From NCBI RefSeq assembly GCF_001426245.1, contig NZ_LMCM01000007.1, positions 310,001 to 374,000 on the forward strand: DNA of 64,000 nucleotides, in the 5' to 3' direction. Shown piece by piece: positions 1 through 8,631 of this stretch. The stretch comes from Phycicoccus sp. Root101. GTDB lineage: Bacteria; Actinomycetota; Actinomycetes; Actinomycetales; Dermatophilaceae. The notes under the pieces are model-generated. The model saw only the letters and a list, made by a program, of their open reading frames with translations, made no database searches and was not told the origin of the DNA. The translations under genes and the position numbers were made by a program. Positions within the stretch are counted from its first letter, which is position 1. Every line of letters begins with the position of its first letter.

Positions 1-1
1 G

Positions 2-3000
2 CTCACCCGCGCGTGGTACCAGCGCGGACTGGTCTCCACGCCGTCCGCGCTGCTGCGGGACCACCCCGAGGTGACCGCCGCCCTCGAGGCCGGGCCGGCC
101 GAGCTCGCCGAGCGCATCCTCGGTGCTGACCGGGTCGTCCGCGAGGGCATCCCCGTCCCTCCGCGTGCGCCCGGCCCCGCCTACCTGCCCGAGCCGGGCC
201 GCGTCATGTACTGCGCCCACTCGACCCCGGCCTACAACACCAACGGCTACTCCGTGCGCACCAAGGGGGTCGCATCGGGCCTGCGCCGGTCCGGCGCGGA
301 CGTCGTCGTCGTGGCGCGCTCCGGCTACCCGTGGGACTCCAAGGCGGACGTGAAGTCGCGTGGTCGGCACCGGCACGCCGTCGAGGTCGACGGCGTCGAG
401 TACGTCCACCTGCCCGGGAACCCCCTCGCGAGCACCCCCGTCGACCGCTACATCCTCGAGTGCGCCGACGCCTTCGTGCGTGAGGCCCGCCTCCAGCGGC
501 CCAGCGTCATCCACGCGGCCTCCAACTTCCGCGTCGGCCTGGCCGCGCTCATCGCGGCCCGCAGGCTCGGCATCCCCTTCGTCTACGAGGTCCGCGGACT
601 CTGGGAGGTCACCGAGGCCTCCGACAAGCCCGGCTGGGAGGACTCCGAGCGGTACGCCCTGCAGTCCGGACTCGAGACCCTCGTCGGCACGGAGGCCGAC
701 GCCGTGCTGGCCATCACGGGTCAGACGCGTGACGAGCTGGTCCGACGAGGCGTGCCCGCCGAGCGGATCACCGTGGCCCCCAACGCGGTCACGCCGAGCG
801 AGTTCCTCCCCCTGCCGCGCGACACCGGGTATGCCGCCACCCTCGGGGTCCGCACGGACGTGCCGGTCATCGGGTTCGCCGGCAGCATGGTCCCCTACGA
901 GGGACTCGAGGTGCTCGTCGACGCCGCCGCGCTGCTGCGCGACGCCGGAGTCGGGTTCCAGGTCGTCGTGGCCGGTTCGGGTTCGGCGGCGGCGGGGCTC
1001 AAGGAGCAGGTCGCCCGCCTCGACCTCGGAGACCACGTGCGCCTGGTCGGACGGGTTCCCGGCGACCAGATGCCGCGGCTGCTCAGCCTCTTCGACATCA
1101 TGCCGTGCCCGCGGTTGTCCCTGCCGGTCACCGAGATGGTCTCCCCCCTCAAGCCGCTGGAGGCGATGAGCAGCGCCAAGGCCGTGGTCCTCTCGGACGT
1201 CGCACCCCACCGCGACATCGCCGGGCCGGACGAGTCGCGCGCCCTGCTGTTCCGTGCCGGCGATGCCCAGGCCCTCGCGGACGTGCTGCGACGCCTCGTC
1301 GAGCAGCCCGACCTGCGCGCCGACCTCGGCCGCACCGGTCGCCTCTGGTGCCTGGACGAGCGCACCTGGGAGGGCCTCGCCCACACCATCAGCGGCGCCC
1401 ACCGCGAAGCGGCAGTGCTGCACCGCGAGGCGGGGAGCCACGGGGTCGCCCTGGACACCCTGCGCGTCGGGCTGGTGGCCGACGAGTTCACGACGTCGAC
1501 GCTCTCGGCGTCCGTGCAGGTCGTCCCGCTCGACCGCAGCGGCTGGCAGGACCAGCTCGACGGCCTCGACCTGGTCTTCATCGAGTCGGCGTGGAGCGGC
1601 AACGGTGGCACCTGGCACCGCGGTGTGGGCCGCTACTCCGACGAGGAGCACGCCGACATCTCCGCCCTGCTGGCCCGCGCCCGCGAGCTGGGGGTGCCCT
1701 CGGTCTTCTGGAACAAGGAGGACCCGGTCCACTTCGAGCGGTTCGTGGCGACGGCGTCCCTGTGCGACCACGTCTTCACCACGGACGGCAACCGCGTCCT
1801 GCCCTACCTGACTGCTGGCGTCGGCACGGTGCGGACCGCCTCGTCCCTGCCCTTCTACGCCCAGCCGAAGATCCACAACCCCCTGCCGGGGCGGCGCGAC
1901 TACGAGCCGACCGTCGCGTACGCCGGCACCTTCTACGGCCAGCGCTACGCCAAGCGCTCGGCCGAGCTGAGCCTCCTCCTGGAGACGTGCCGCCCCTTCG
2001 GCCTGGCCATCTACGACCGGCAGGCGGCCATTCCGGACTCGCCGTACCACTTCCCCCCGGCCTTCCGGTCCAGCGTGCGCGGCTCCCTCCCCTACGACGA
2101 GGTCATCGACTCCTACAAGAGCCACCTGGCCAACCTCAACGTCAACTCCGTCACCGAGTCACCGTCGATGTTCTCCCGCCGCGTGGTCGAGGTCGCCGCC
2201 TGCGGCGGGGTGGTCCTGTCGGGGCCCGGACGCGGCATCGACGAGACGTTCGGTTCGGTCATCCCCACGAGCAACGACCCGCTGATGTGGCGCACCCTGC
2301 TGCGCACCTGGTCCAGCGACCCACAGGCTCGGCTCGCCGAGGCGTGGCTGCAGATGCGTGCCGTGCTGCGCTCGCACACCGTCGACACCGCCCTGACCAT
2401 CGTGGCGCGCACCGCCGGTCTCCCCGTGGCCGCCCCCGAGCGCCCCTCGTATGCCGTGGTGCTCGACTCGACCGCCCCGGACGTCCTGCGCGCCCTGGCC
2501 CTGCAGTCCCAGCCACCCGTCGAGGTCTTCGTGCACGCCGACCACGGCACGGGCGCCGTCGACGACGCGACGGCAGCCCTCGCCCGCCACGGCGTCGCCG
2601 TGCGCACCTGGGACGGGTACGGCAGCCCCGCCACCGTCGCCAGCTGGATCGGCCGGCTCTCCGACGTCGTGGGCCGGACCCACTTCGAGGACCTGCTCCA
2701 CGCCCCCGCGTACGGCGCGTGGGACCGCATCGACAGCCACAGCGTGCCCGACCTCGAGCCAGGTCGGCCCATCGCCGAACCGGTCCCCGGGACCGGCACC
2801 CTGACCGGACTCGTCTCGGCGCAGGTCGCCGCCGAGCACCCCCACCTCGACGACGCCCTCCGGGCGCAGGACGTCACCGCGGTCCGCCTGCTGCTCCCGC
2901 ACCGTGCCGTCGTGGCCGCGCCGCCCCTCGCGAGCGACACCTCGACGACCTCGTCGCTGGACGGCGCGGACATGGCTCGGGACGCTGCGACCATCGCCGG

Positions 3001-3985
3001 TCGCCGGGTCCTCGTCGCGGGCCACGACCTGAAGTTCGCCGCCTCCCTCATCGACGAGCTCCGCAGTGAGGGCGCCGAGGTGCTGCTCGACGAGTGGGAG
3101 AACCACACCACCCACGACGAGCAGCGGTCGCTCGAGCTGCTCGACCGGGCCGAGGTCGTGCTGTGCGAGTGGGGTCTGGGCAACGCCGTCTGGTACTCCC
3201 AGCACGTCATGCCCGGCCAGCGGCTCGTGGTCCGGGTGCACTCCCAGGAGCTGCGACGCCCGTACCTCGCGCAGGTGGCCCACGAGAACGTCGCGGCCTA
3301 CGTCTTCGTCGGTGAGCTCGTCCGGGCGGCGGCCATCGAGAGCCACGGCCTCCCCGCGGACAAGTGCGTGGTCGTGCCCAACCCCGTCGACACGACGGCC
3401 CTCGACCTCGCCAAGTCTCCGGAGGCGGCGACGACCATCGGCCTGGTCGGGATCGTGCCGGCCACCAAGCGGCTCGACCTCGCGCTCGACGTCGTCGAGG
3501 AGCTGGCCTCTCGTGGCCACGACTACTCGCTGCGCATCAAGGGCCGCACCCCGCAGGACTACCCGTGGATGCTGGCCCGACCCGACGAGATGGCCTGGTA
3601 CGACACGCAGTACGGGCGGATCGACAGGCTCAACGCCATACGTCCCGGCACGGTGGTCTTCGACGGGCACGGTGACGACATGGCGCAGTGGTACACCGGC
3701 GTGGGCGTGGCCCTGTCCGTGAGCGACTTCGAGTCGTTCCACCTCACCATCGCCGACGGTGCGGCCAGTCGCGCCCTCCCTGCGGTGCTCGCCTGGCCGG
3801 GCTCCGACCTGGTCTACCCGCGCGACTGGATCAGTGCCACGGTCTCCGACCTGGCCGACCGTGTCGTCGCCGAGGAGCGGAACCCCGAGGGCTACCGCGC
3901 CGTCGTCACCGACCAGTTCGAGGCGCGAGCCGTCCTGGGGCGTCTCGTCGACCTCCTCAGCCCCGAGGGGCCGACCCGTGGCTGA
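2..3985 (+). CDS. Multi-domain glycosyltransferase (5' end outside window)
   Basis: The reading frame is open from base 2, so the protein begins upstream; at least 1,327 residues are visible and the first in-window GTG (71) is probably internal. Counting from that GTG, residues about 45-455 form a GT4-type GT-B domain with an N-terminal NTNGYSVR motif, a PNAV segment and a donor-site stretch PLKPLEAM. Residues about 457-770 look like a CgeB/GT1-type domain (YAGTFYGQRYAKR, then FSRRVVEVAACGGVVLS). After a less clear linker, residues about 975-1300 form a third GT-B-like domain (VVPNPVDTT, SDFESFHL). No signal peptide or membrane segment is visible, so it should act in the cytoplasm on lipid-linked or soluble acceptors. 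The stop overlaps the next gene's GTG start by 8 bases, implying translational coupling. Donor and acceptor sugars cannot be told from sequence. Confidence 0.85.
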   Translation, partial: LTRAWYQRGLVSTPSALLRDHPEVTAALEAGPAELAERILGADRVVREGIPVPPRAPGPAYLPEPGRVMYCAHSTPAYNTNGYSVRTKGVASGLRRSGADVVVVARSGYPWDSKADVKSRGRHRHAVEVDGVEYVHLPGNPLASTPVDRYILECADAFVREARLQRPSVIHAASNFRVGLAALIAARRLGIPFVYEVRGLWEVTEASDKPGWEDSERYALQSGLETLVGTEADAVLAITGQTRDELVRRGVPAERITVAPNAVTPSEFLPLPRDTGYAATLGVRTDVPVIGFAGSMVPYEGLEVLVDAAALLRDAGVGFQVVVAGSGSAAAGLKEQVARLDLGDHVRLVGRVPGDQMPRLLSLFDIMPCPRLSLPVTEMVSPLKPLEAMSSAKAVVLSDVAPHRDIAGPDESRALLFRAGDAQALADVLRRLVEQPDLRADLGRTGRLWCLDERTWEGLAHTISGAHREAAVLHREAGSHGVALDTLRVGLVADEFTTSTLSASVQVVPLDRSGWQDQLDGLDLVFIESAWSGNGGTWHRGVGRYSDEEHADISALLARARELGVPSVFWNKEDPVHFERFVATASLCDHVFTTDGNRVLPYLTAGVGTVRTASSLPFYAQPKIHNPLPGRRDYEPTVAYAGTFYGQRYAKRSAELSLLLETCRPFGLAIYDRQAAIPDSPYHFPPAFRSSVRGSLPYDEVIDSYKSHLANLNVNSVTESPSMFSRRVVEVAACGGVVLSGPGRGIDETFGSVIPTSNDPLMWRTLLRTWSSDPQARLAEAWLQMRAVLRSHTVDTALTIVARTAGLPVAAPERPSYAVVLDSTAPDVLRALALQSQPPVEVFVHADHGTGAVDDATAALARHGVAVRTWDGYGSPATVASWIGRLSDVVGRTHFEDLLHAPAYGAWDRIDSHSVPDLEPGRPIAEPVPGTGTLTGLVSAQVAAEHPHLDDALRAQDVTAVRLLLPHRAVVAAPPLASDTSTTSSLDGADMARDAATIAGRRVLVAGHDLKFAASLIDELRSEGAEVLLDEWENHTTHDEQRSLELLDRAEVVLCEWGLGNAVWYSQHVMPGQRLVVRVHSQELRRPYLAQVAHENVAAYVFVGELVRAAAIESHGLPADKCVVVPNPVDTTALDLAKSPEAATTIGLVGIVPATKRLDLALDVVEELASRGHDYSLRIKGRTPQDYPWMLARPDEMAWYDTQYGRIDRLNAIRPGTVVFDGHGDDMAQWYTGVGVALSVSDFESFHLTIADGAASRALPAVLAWPGSDLVYPRDWISATVSDLADRVVAEERNPEGYRAVVTDQFEARAVLGRLVDLLSPEGPTRG

Positions 3986-4760
3986 GACCCGCGTCCTCAT
4001 TTACGGCAGCTGCGTCTCCCGTGACACCTTCGAGTTTCTGCCAGACGGCCACACGCTGCTGGCCTACGTCGCCCGCCAGTCGGCGATCAGCGTCGGTTCC
4101 CCCGCCGCCGGCGTCAAGGCCCAGCTGACCGAGCTGCCCTCGGCGTTCCAGAACCGCATGGTCGCCGGTGACGTCAAGGGCGATCTGCTGGACGTCCTCG
4201 GCCGGGTGGCACCTCAGGTCGACGTGCTCCTCGTCGACCTCATCGACGAACGAGGTGGTGTCATCGCCATCGGCGGCGGTCACGTCACGAAACTCGCCGA
4301 GATGTGGGCCGCCGGCGGCCGCACCGCCACCCGGGGCGGACGTCACATCCCGTTCGGCACCGACGAGCACTTCGCCCTCTGGGTCCCCGCCGTCGACGCG
4401 GTCGTCACCCGGATCGCCGAGCTGGGCCTGCTGCCGCGAACCGTGGTGCTGCGCACACCCTGGGCATCCCTGCTCGACGACGGCGGTCAGGTCCCGGTGC
4501 CCGGCTGGATGACGCCACCCGACGAGGCCAACCTCCAGTACGCGCGCTACTTCGACCACCTCACCGAACTGGGGTTGTCGGTCGTCGAGCTCCCCGAGGA
4601 CCTCGCCCGCTCGACCACCGAGCACCAGTGGGGACCAAGCCCCTTCCACTACACGGCGCAGGCCTACGAACACCTGGCCTCCGGCATCACGGAGACAGTC
4701 GCCGCCGGTGCCGAGCCGATCTCGTCCACCTCCGAGAACACCCCGGGAACGCCCGCATGA
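3978..4760 (+). CDS. DUF6270-family protein
   Basis: A 260-residue protein starting at GTG 3978, inside the end of the glycosyltransferase gene. It opens with IYGSCVSRDTFEFL and contains YVARQS, VDLIDERGGV, IPFGTDEHFALW and, near the end, HQWGPSPFHY. The same blocks recur in the same order in the leftward gene at 8632-10671, so the two are homologous. DUF6270 has no established function that I know of. The early GSC block and the late His-containing block resemble the layout of SGNH/GDSL esterases, so a glycan O-acyl esterase or transferase is possible, but this is inference. No signal peptide is seen. It lies between the glycosyltransferase and the heparinase-like gene, overlapping both (8 bases upstream, ATGA downstream). 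Longer in-frame starts upstream are rejected because they would lie within the preceding gene. Confidence 0.8.
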   Translation: MAETRVLIYGSCVSRDTFEFLPDGHTLLAYVARQSAISVGSPAAGVKAQLTELPSAFQNRMVAGDVKGDLLDVLGRVAPQVDVLLVDLIDERGGVIAIGGGHVTKLAEMWAAGGRTATRGGRHIPFGTDEHFALWVPAVDAVVTRIAELGLLPRTVVLRTPWASLLDDGGQVPVPGWMTPPDEANLQYARYFDHLTELGLSVVELPEDLARSTTEHQWGPSPFHYTAQAYEHLASGITETVAAGAEPISSTSENTPGTPA

Positions 4761-7459
4761 CGGCTCCCCTCGACCTCGCGGCCCTGGCCGCGGTCGTGCG
4801 CAGGCGGCTGCCGGTCGGGGGGTCCGCCCCGAGCCTGCGGCGCGCCGCCCGCCTCGCCCGCGAAGGCGTCATCGAGTCCCCGCAGTTCGGTGACTTCGCG
4901 TACGACGACGGCCGGGTGTGGCACGACGAGTCGGACCGCTCGCGGGCCCGCTTCGTCCACGGCTTCCTCTTCCTGGCCGACTGGCCGACCCACATCACCG
5001 CGAGCGCAGACCCCGCTGCCACCGCCGCGCTGGCGCTGTCGCTCACTCGACGGTGGGAGCATGACTTTCCCGCAGGCTCGACAGGTTCGCCGATGGCGTA
5101 CCACGACGAGACCACGGCGCAACGGCTCACCTTCCACCTCGCGCTGCTGCCGGCGTTCGAGGCGCACCTCGGCCCGGACGACCTCGCCTGGTACCGCAGC
5201 TTCCTCGACCGCACCGCGGACCTGCTCCGTCGCGACGACTTCCACGCGGGCGTCAACAACCACGGCATGTTCCAGGACCTGGCCCTGGTCAACTACGCCG
5301 GTCTGGCCTCATGGCGCAGCGATGCCGAACGCACTGACGTGCTGCAGGTCGGGCTCGCCCGCCTCAAGACCTACTTCGTCGGATGCTTCACAGACGAGGG
5401 CGTCCACGTCGAGAACACTCCGACCTATCACGTCATGGTGGCCAGGTTCGTGCGCGAGTACGTCGAGGTGCTGGAGGCCATCGACCACGAGGACGCCCCG
5501 TTCTTCGAGGCGCTGATGCACGAGCTCTCCGTCTATGCCACCCACGCCGTGATGCCCAGTGGCCTCTTCCCGCCGGTGAGCGACACCCAGCAGGTGTCTC
5601 TCGTGGGTGGACCCACCTCCGTCTTCCCCGACCCCGAGTTCGCGTACGCCGCGACCCAGGGACGGTCCGGACGGCCGCCTGCCGAGCGCGTCCTCGTCCT
5701 GCCGCGGTCGGGGTATGCCGTGTACCGCTCCGCGTGGGGCGACCCGGATGCGACGTACGTCTTCTTCCAGGCTGCTTACAACAACGGTTATCACAAGCAC
5801 GCGGACGAGAACTCCTTCGTGCTCAGCAGCAAAGGAGTCGACCTCATCAGCGAGGCCGGCCCCTACGGCTACAACTACACCGACCCGCTGACGCGGTACG
5901 GCTACTCGCAGTTCGCCCACAACACCCTCGTCGTGAACGGCGTGAGCATCCCCCGCGCCGGCGACGACCAGCACGAGGTGAGCATGGTCGCGGAGTCGGT
6001 CCGCCCCGACGGCTTCCGGGTCACCGGACGCAACGGCCGTCTCGTCGACACCGTCCACGAGCGCACCCTCTCCGTCGAGGAGGTCGAGGGGAACCCGCGC
6101 ATCGACGTGCTCGACACGATCACCCGGGAGGCTGACGGTGACGCGGCATACGAGCTGTTGTGGAACATCGGGCCCGGGGTCGACGTCGTCGCCCATGGCC
6201 ACGGGTTCGAGCTGCACCACCGGGGCACCAAGCTCCTCGACGCGACGATCCGGGCCGAGGTCCCCCTGAGCATCAGCGTGCGTCGCGGGCAGAAGCGCCC
6301 GACCCACCTCGGCTGGCGGTTCCCTAGGTTCGGCGAGGCCGAGCCCGCCGACGTCGTCCGAGTCTCGTTCCGCGGTGCCTCCACCCGTGTCCGGACCACG
6401 CTGCGGCTCTCCGACTTCGCCTACCGCGACCGGGGGCTGGCCGATCCCACCCAGCACTGGCAGCGGTTCGAGCAGGAGGTCGGGCTCAACTACCAGCACG
6501 TCCCCGCACGGTCGGCGTCCGGCGCCCGCCGCCTCGTGGTGGTGTTCACAGCGGTTCACCAGCCCGGCGACTTCACCTACAACTACCGGGCCACGCTGGA
6601 CCAGACGCCGTTCCAGGCGCTTTACGTCCTCGACGACTTCGGCGACCAAGGTGCCTACTACCTCCAGGACCACGGCGACCGAGGAATCTTCCGGACCGTC
6701 CAGGCACTCATCGCCAGGATGCTGGAGCAGCTCGGCCTGACGCCGGCCGACCTCGTCACCGTCGGGTCCTCCAAGGGGGGCACCGCAGCGCTCATCCACG
6801 GCATCGCGGCGGGAGCGGGCCACATCTTCGTCGGGGCCCCACAGACACGGATCGGTTCGTTCGTCTCCAAGCCGCATCCCAACATCCTCGAGCTGATGAC
6901 GGGCGGCACCGGGCCCGAGCAGGTCGCGGAGCTCGACGTGGCCCTGTACGACCTCGCCGCCACGTCACTCGGCGTCGGACGCCACCCGGCACCGCAGATC
7001 TCCGTCGTTGTCGGCGACATCGACCACCACTACAAGGGCCACGTGCTGCCGTTCGTGGAACACCTTCGCTCGCTGGGCCAGGACCCTTCGCTCATCGTGC
7101 TGCCGGGGCTGCGCCACGCCGACATCGGTGCGGTATACCGCGACACCCTGCTGACCTTCCTCACCTCCTTGCTCGACCAGGACCGGGGGTCGACCTCCGA
7201 CCCCGGACCGTCACTCACGGTGATGGCGACCAGCCGTGGGGGCGCCGTGACGGGCATGGTCCTCGCGGGCGCGTTCGACGAGTACGCAGGACGGCTGTTC
7301 CGCGACAACGAACTGGTCTCCGCACTCCCCTACTCGACCTCACCGCACCTGACCTGGCCCGACCTGGCCGCGGGCCGGTACCGCGTCCGCGTCTTTGCGC
7401 GCAACGACGGGGACACCCAGGCCACTGCGCAGACGACCGACTGGGTGGTCGTCTCCTAG
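4757..7459 (+). CDS. Heparinase II/III-like protein fused to alpha/beta hydrolase domain
   Basis: A 900-residue fusion starting at ATG 4757, overlapping the previous stop (ATGA). Residues about 1-560 match heparinase II/III-family polysaccharide lyases: a helical domain with NNHGMFQD near 167 and a beta domain with HKHADENSF near 347 and AHNTLVVNG near 387. Residues about 570-810 form an alpha/beta hydrolase-like domain with a GSSKGG nucleophile elbow near 670 and a late LRHAD histidine, of the kind seen in Asp2-like accessory esterases. The last 80 residues are a small beta-rich module ending GRYRVRVFARNDGD. No signal peptide is evident, which is odd for a lyase; it may act on cytoplasmic lipid-linked glycan or leave by another route. 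The context points to trimming or modifying the glycan built by this locus. Lyase activity itself is unproven. Confidence 0.82.
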   Translation: MTAPLDLAALAAVVRRRLPVGGSAPSLRRAARLAREGVIESPQFGDFAYDDGRVWHDESDRSRARFVHGFLFLADWPTHITASADPAATAALALSLTRRWEHDFPAGSTGSPMAYHDETTAQRLTFHLALLPAFEAHLGPDDLAWYRSFLDRTADLLRRDDFHAGVNNHGMFQDLALVNYAGLASWRSDAERTDVLQVGLARLKTYFVGCFTDEGVHVENTPTYHVMVARFVREYVEVLEAIDHEDAPFFEALMHELSVYATHAVMPSGLFPPVSDTQQVSLVGGPTSVFPDPEFAYAATQGRSGRPPAERVLVLPRSGYAVYRSAWGDPDATYVFFQAAYNNGYHKHADENSFVLSSKGVDLISEAGPYGYNYTDPLTRYGYSQFAHNTLVVNGVSIPRAGDDQHEVSMVAESVRPDGFRVTGRNGRLVDTVHERTLSVEEVEGNPRIDVLDTITREADGDAAYELLWNIGPGVDVVAHGHGFELHHRGTKLLDATIRAEVPLSISVRRGQKRPTHLGWRFPRFGEAEPADVVRVSFRGASTRVRTTLRLSDFAYRDRGLADPTQHWQRFEQEVGLNYQHVPARSASGARRLVVVFTAVHQPGDFTYNYRATLDQTPFQALYVLDDFGDQGAYYLQDHGDRGIFRTVQALIARMLEQLGLTPADLVTVGSSKGGTAALIHGIAAGAGHIFVGAPQTRIGSFVSKPHPNILELMTGGTGPEQVAELDVALYDLAATSLGVGRHPAPQISVVVGDIDHHYKGHVLPFVEHLRSLGQDPSLIVLPGLRHADIGAVYRDTLLTFLTSLLDQDRGSTSDPGPSLTVMATSRGGAVTGMVLAGAFDEYAGRLFRDNELVSALPYSTSPHLTWPDLAAGRYRVRVFARNDGDTQATAQTTDWVVVS

Positions 7460-7478
7460 ACCGGTACGGTTCGACATC

Positions 7479-8597
7479 ATGGAGCGCGCCGACACCCCTG
7501 ATGGGCCCGCCGTGACATCACCTCCGCGGGTGGAGGTGGTGAACCTGCACCAACTCGCCGCCGAGGTGGACGCCGAGCCAGGCACCCTCTATGCGTTCTA
7601 CCTCGTGAGCGGCGGAGAGGTCGTCGAGCGCCGTCACTACTCCCGCGTCCCACGGGCCCGCTTCAACCTGTCCGGCCCGGGTCGTTACACCGTCAAGGCG
7701 TACCTGCGCGGTCCCGACGGGACGATCCGGCAGGCCACCTCCGCGTCGGTGCAGCACCGCCCCGTCGGCGATCCTGCGCGTCCCCTCGGGCCGGAACCCG
7801 TCCACGTCCTGGGCCTCGGGCCCCAGTCCCTGGCTCTCGCCCTGGTCCTGGCCTCCACCCGGAAGGTCGAGGGACTGGTCGACCCCACGGGCGCCCACGC
7901 CGGTTCGGTCGTGCACGGCATCCCCGTCCTCGCCCCAGCCGCGGTCGCCCCCGACGCGTTCGTCGTGGGGGTGGGCGCCCACGACGAGGGCTTCGCCCGG
8001 TACGAGCGCGTCCCGGTCCGCGGCGAGCTGCACCCACGGGTCCAGGCGGCGCTGTGGCCGCATTCCGCGATCTCCGCCTACCGGCTGTCACGGCAGCTGC
8101 ACCTCGATGGGCTGGGGTTCGGTGCCGACCTGGTCAAGGCGTTCATCCACTTCCGGTTCAACAGCGTCATTCCCTACACCGCAGTCATCGGCGAGGGGAC
8201 GACCTTCGGCTACGGCGGGATCGGGGTGGTCGTGCACACGCAGGCCGTCATCGGCCGATACTGCAAGATCGGCCAGAACGTCACGATCGGCGCTCGGGGC
8301 AACGTCCTTCCGTCCATCGGCGACAACGTGTTCCTCGGCGCCAACGCCGTCTGCGTTGGTGGCCGGATCGGCAACCGGGTCGTCGTCGGGTCAAACGCCG
8401 TGGTCACCAAGGAGGTCCCCGACGACTCTGTCGTGGCCGGTGCGCCCGCACGGGTGATCGGGTCCTCGACCAGCGGCTACGAGGGGTACCTCGGTCCGCT
8501 TGCCGACGGAGTGAGCCTCGGGCCGGATCCCGCCGCGGGCCCTGCAACGGACCCGGGGATGCTCAGCGGTTCGGCCGAAGGGCTGTCACAGGAGTAG
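7479..8597 (+). CDS. Left-handed beta-helix acetyltransferase with N-terminal beta module
   Basis: A 372-residue protein starting at ATG 7479, 19 bases after the previous stop. Residues about 15-85 form a small beta-rich module (GRYTVKAYLRGPDG) similar to the C-terminal modules of the heparinase fusion and of the 8632-10671 protein. Residues about 95-200 read as a nucleotide-binding-like or PglD-type N-domain (VHVLGLGPQSLALA). Residues about 225-340 contain hexapeptide repeats (VIGRYCKIGQNVTIGA, IGDNVFLGANAVCVGG, VVVGSNAVVTKEVPDD), as in serine O-acetyltransferase and sugar acetyltransferases, with a His in VVVHTQAV in the catalytic region. It probably moves an acetyl or other acyl group from CoA to a sugar or carrier in this polysaccharide pathway. 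CysE is unlikely because its usual N-terminal helical domain is absent. It is the last gene of the rightward arm. Confidence 0.8.
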   Translation: MERADTPDGPAVTSPPRVEVVNLHQLAAEVDAEPGTLYAFYLVSGGEVVERRHYSRVPRARFNLSGPGRYTVKAYLRGPDGTIRQATSASVQHRPVGDPARPLGPEPVHVLGLGPQSLALALVLASTRKVEGLVDPTGAHAGSVVHGIPVLAPAAVAPDAFVVGVGAHDEGFARYERVPVRGELHPRVQAALWPHSAISAYRLSRQLHLDGLGFGADLVKAFIHFRFNSVIPYTAVIGEGTTFGYGGIGVVVHTQAVIGRYCKIGQNVTIGARGNVLPSIGDNVFLGANAVCVGGRIGNRVVVGSNAVVTKEVPDDSVVAGAPARVIGSSTSGYEGYLGPLADGVSLGPDPAAGPATDPGMLSGSAEGLSQE

Positions 8598-8599
8598 TT

Positions 8600-8617
8600 C
8601 GCCCCCACCACGGGGCG
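8600..8617. terminator. Short hairpin between converging operons
   Basis: CGCCCC and GGGGCG form a perfect 6-bp stem with a CACCAC loop in the 34-base gap between the two converging operons. There is no T-run on either side, so it is at best a weak bidirectional terminator. Confidence 0.4.
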
Positions 8618-8631
8618 ACAGCCACTGCCGG

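Noticed and set aside
2159..4000. 613-codon open frame on the minus strand
   Set aside because: Antisense to a clear glycosyltransferase; low-complexity Gly/Val/Arg composition typical of shadow frames in high-GC DNA.
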